From: Bacteroidota bacterium
Lineage (GTDB): Bacteria; Bacteroidota; Bacteroidia; Chitinophagales; Saprospiraceae
Direction of reading: 5' to 3'
NCBI GenBank assembly: GCA_018969455.1
Contig: JAGWYI010000276.1
Span: 1 to 6,025, forward strand
DNA: 6,025 bases
The notes beneath the pieces are model-generated. The model did no database searches. It saw only the letters and a program-made list of their open reading frames with translations, and was not told the DNA's origin. The translations under genes were made by a program, and so were the position numbers. This document shows, piece by piece, positions 5,947 through 6,025 of the stretch. Numbering within the stretch: the stretch's first letter is position 1; each line of letters opens with the position of its first letter.

Positions 5947-5977
5947 AAAAACCGATTTTAAAGTATGTTAAAATCGG
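5947..5977 (-). terminator. First of two consecutive terminator-like hairpins, spanning a stop codon
   Basis: On the minus strand CCGATTTTAA (5977-5968) and TTAAAATCGG (5961-5952) are perfect ten-base arms around the loop CATACT, followed by five T residues (5951-5947). The stem is AT-rich with a GC base. It covers the last codons and the TAA of the partial gene and sits seven bases before the stronger GC-rich hairpin. Confidence 0.55.
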
Positions 5978-6025
5978 GTATCGGTATGTCTACGGCAGCT
6001 CGCTTGCCGCTTTTGTTTGCCTGGA
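5958..6025 (-). CDS. C-terminal fragment of an unidentified protein
   Basis: The last 21 complete codons of a minus-strand gene enter from the right edge and stop at TAA (5958-5960). The visible tail is basic and then acidic-hydrophobic: KSGKRAAVDIPIPDFNIL. No family can be named from so little. The frame was chosen because its peptide looks natural and its stop falls directly at two terminator hairpins; one other minus-strand frame stays open to 5970 or so and is the alternative. Confidence 0.5.
   Translation of the reverse strand, partial: QANKSGKRAAVDIPIPDFNIL

Larger units (their letters stand above)
5294..5957. other. AT-rich stretch without an intact gene
   Basis: These 664 bases between the doxX-like gene and the right-edge gene hold no convincing complete coding region. 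A 60-codon plus-strand frame (5398-5580) has no recognisable motif and opposes the better-looking minus-strand frame, so it is not called. TATATTTG on the minus strand (5505-5498) fits the -7 consensus but is about 200 bases from the doxX start and lacks a -33 partner. Contents listed separately are a possible gene remnant, a GGATT-rich tract with a near-palindrome, and a terminator. An inverted repeat CCTTGCG/CGCAAGG (5727-5733, 5752-5758) has an 18-base loop and is weak. Confidence 0.6.

Noticed and set aside
1..6025. Hidden novel system such as defence genes, a retron, or CRISPR
   Set aside because: Apart from the left-edge sucD and other housekeeping or widespread families, there is no repeat array, reverse transcriptase, nuclease or transposase. 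The only unexplained DNA is the short AT-rich stretch at 5294-5957.

Overview
The window looks like ordinary chromosome from a member of the Bacteroidota. The reasons are the FtsB/DivIC-type protein, the short-LID adenylate kinase, start codons without a clear Shine-Dalgarno sequence, and matches to the Bacteroidota -7 promoter element TAnnTTTG just upstream of two genes. No genus can be named from the sequence alone. Genes are spaced by roughly 30 to 275 bases, and only the glycosylase/SDR pair is tight enough to suggest an operon.

Left part (1-3235), all on the minus strand and read right to left: a Pfk-2-like phosphofructokinase (pfkB), adenylate kinase (adk), a small FtsB/DivIC-like division protein, and the 5' part of succinyl-CoA synthetase alpha (sucD), which runs off the left edge. 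Three of these serve central carbon and nucleotide energy metabolism. The gaps of 127-275 bases contain candidate promoters and hairpins, so they are probably separate transcription units rather than one operon.

Middle (3236-4853), plus strand, divergent from pfkB: an AlkA-like helix-hairpin-helix DNA glycosylase, followed almost without a gap by a short-chain dehydrogenase/reductase. An ATGA overlap allows translational coupling of the two.

Right part (4854-6025): a DoxX-family membrane protein on the minus strand, converging on the SDR gene. Next comes about 660 bases of AT-rich DNA with no convincing intact gene. It holds a stop-interrupted, protein-like minus-strand frame, a GGATT-rich tract with about 10-base periodicity, and a near-palindrome. 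At the right edge is the C-terminal tail of another minus-strand gene, followed by two consecutive terminator-type hairpins with T tracts.

I see no tRNA, rRNA, CRISPR array, transposase or defence system. The least explained DNA is 5548-5859, which looks like a decayed gene or dispersed repeat rather than a new system.
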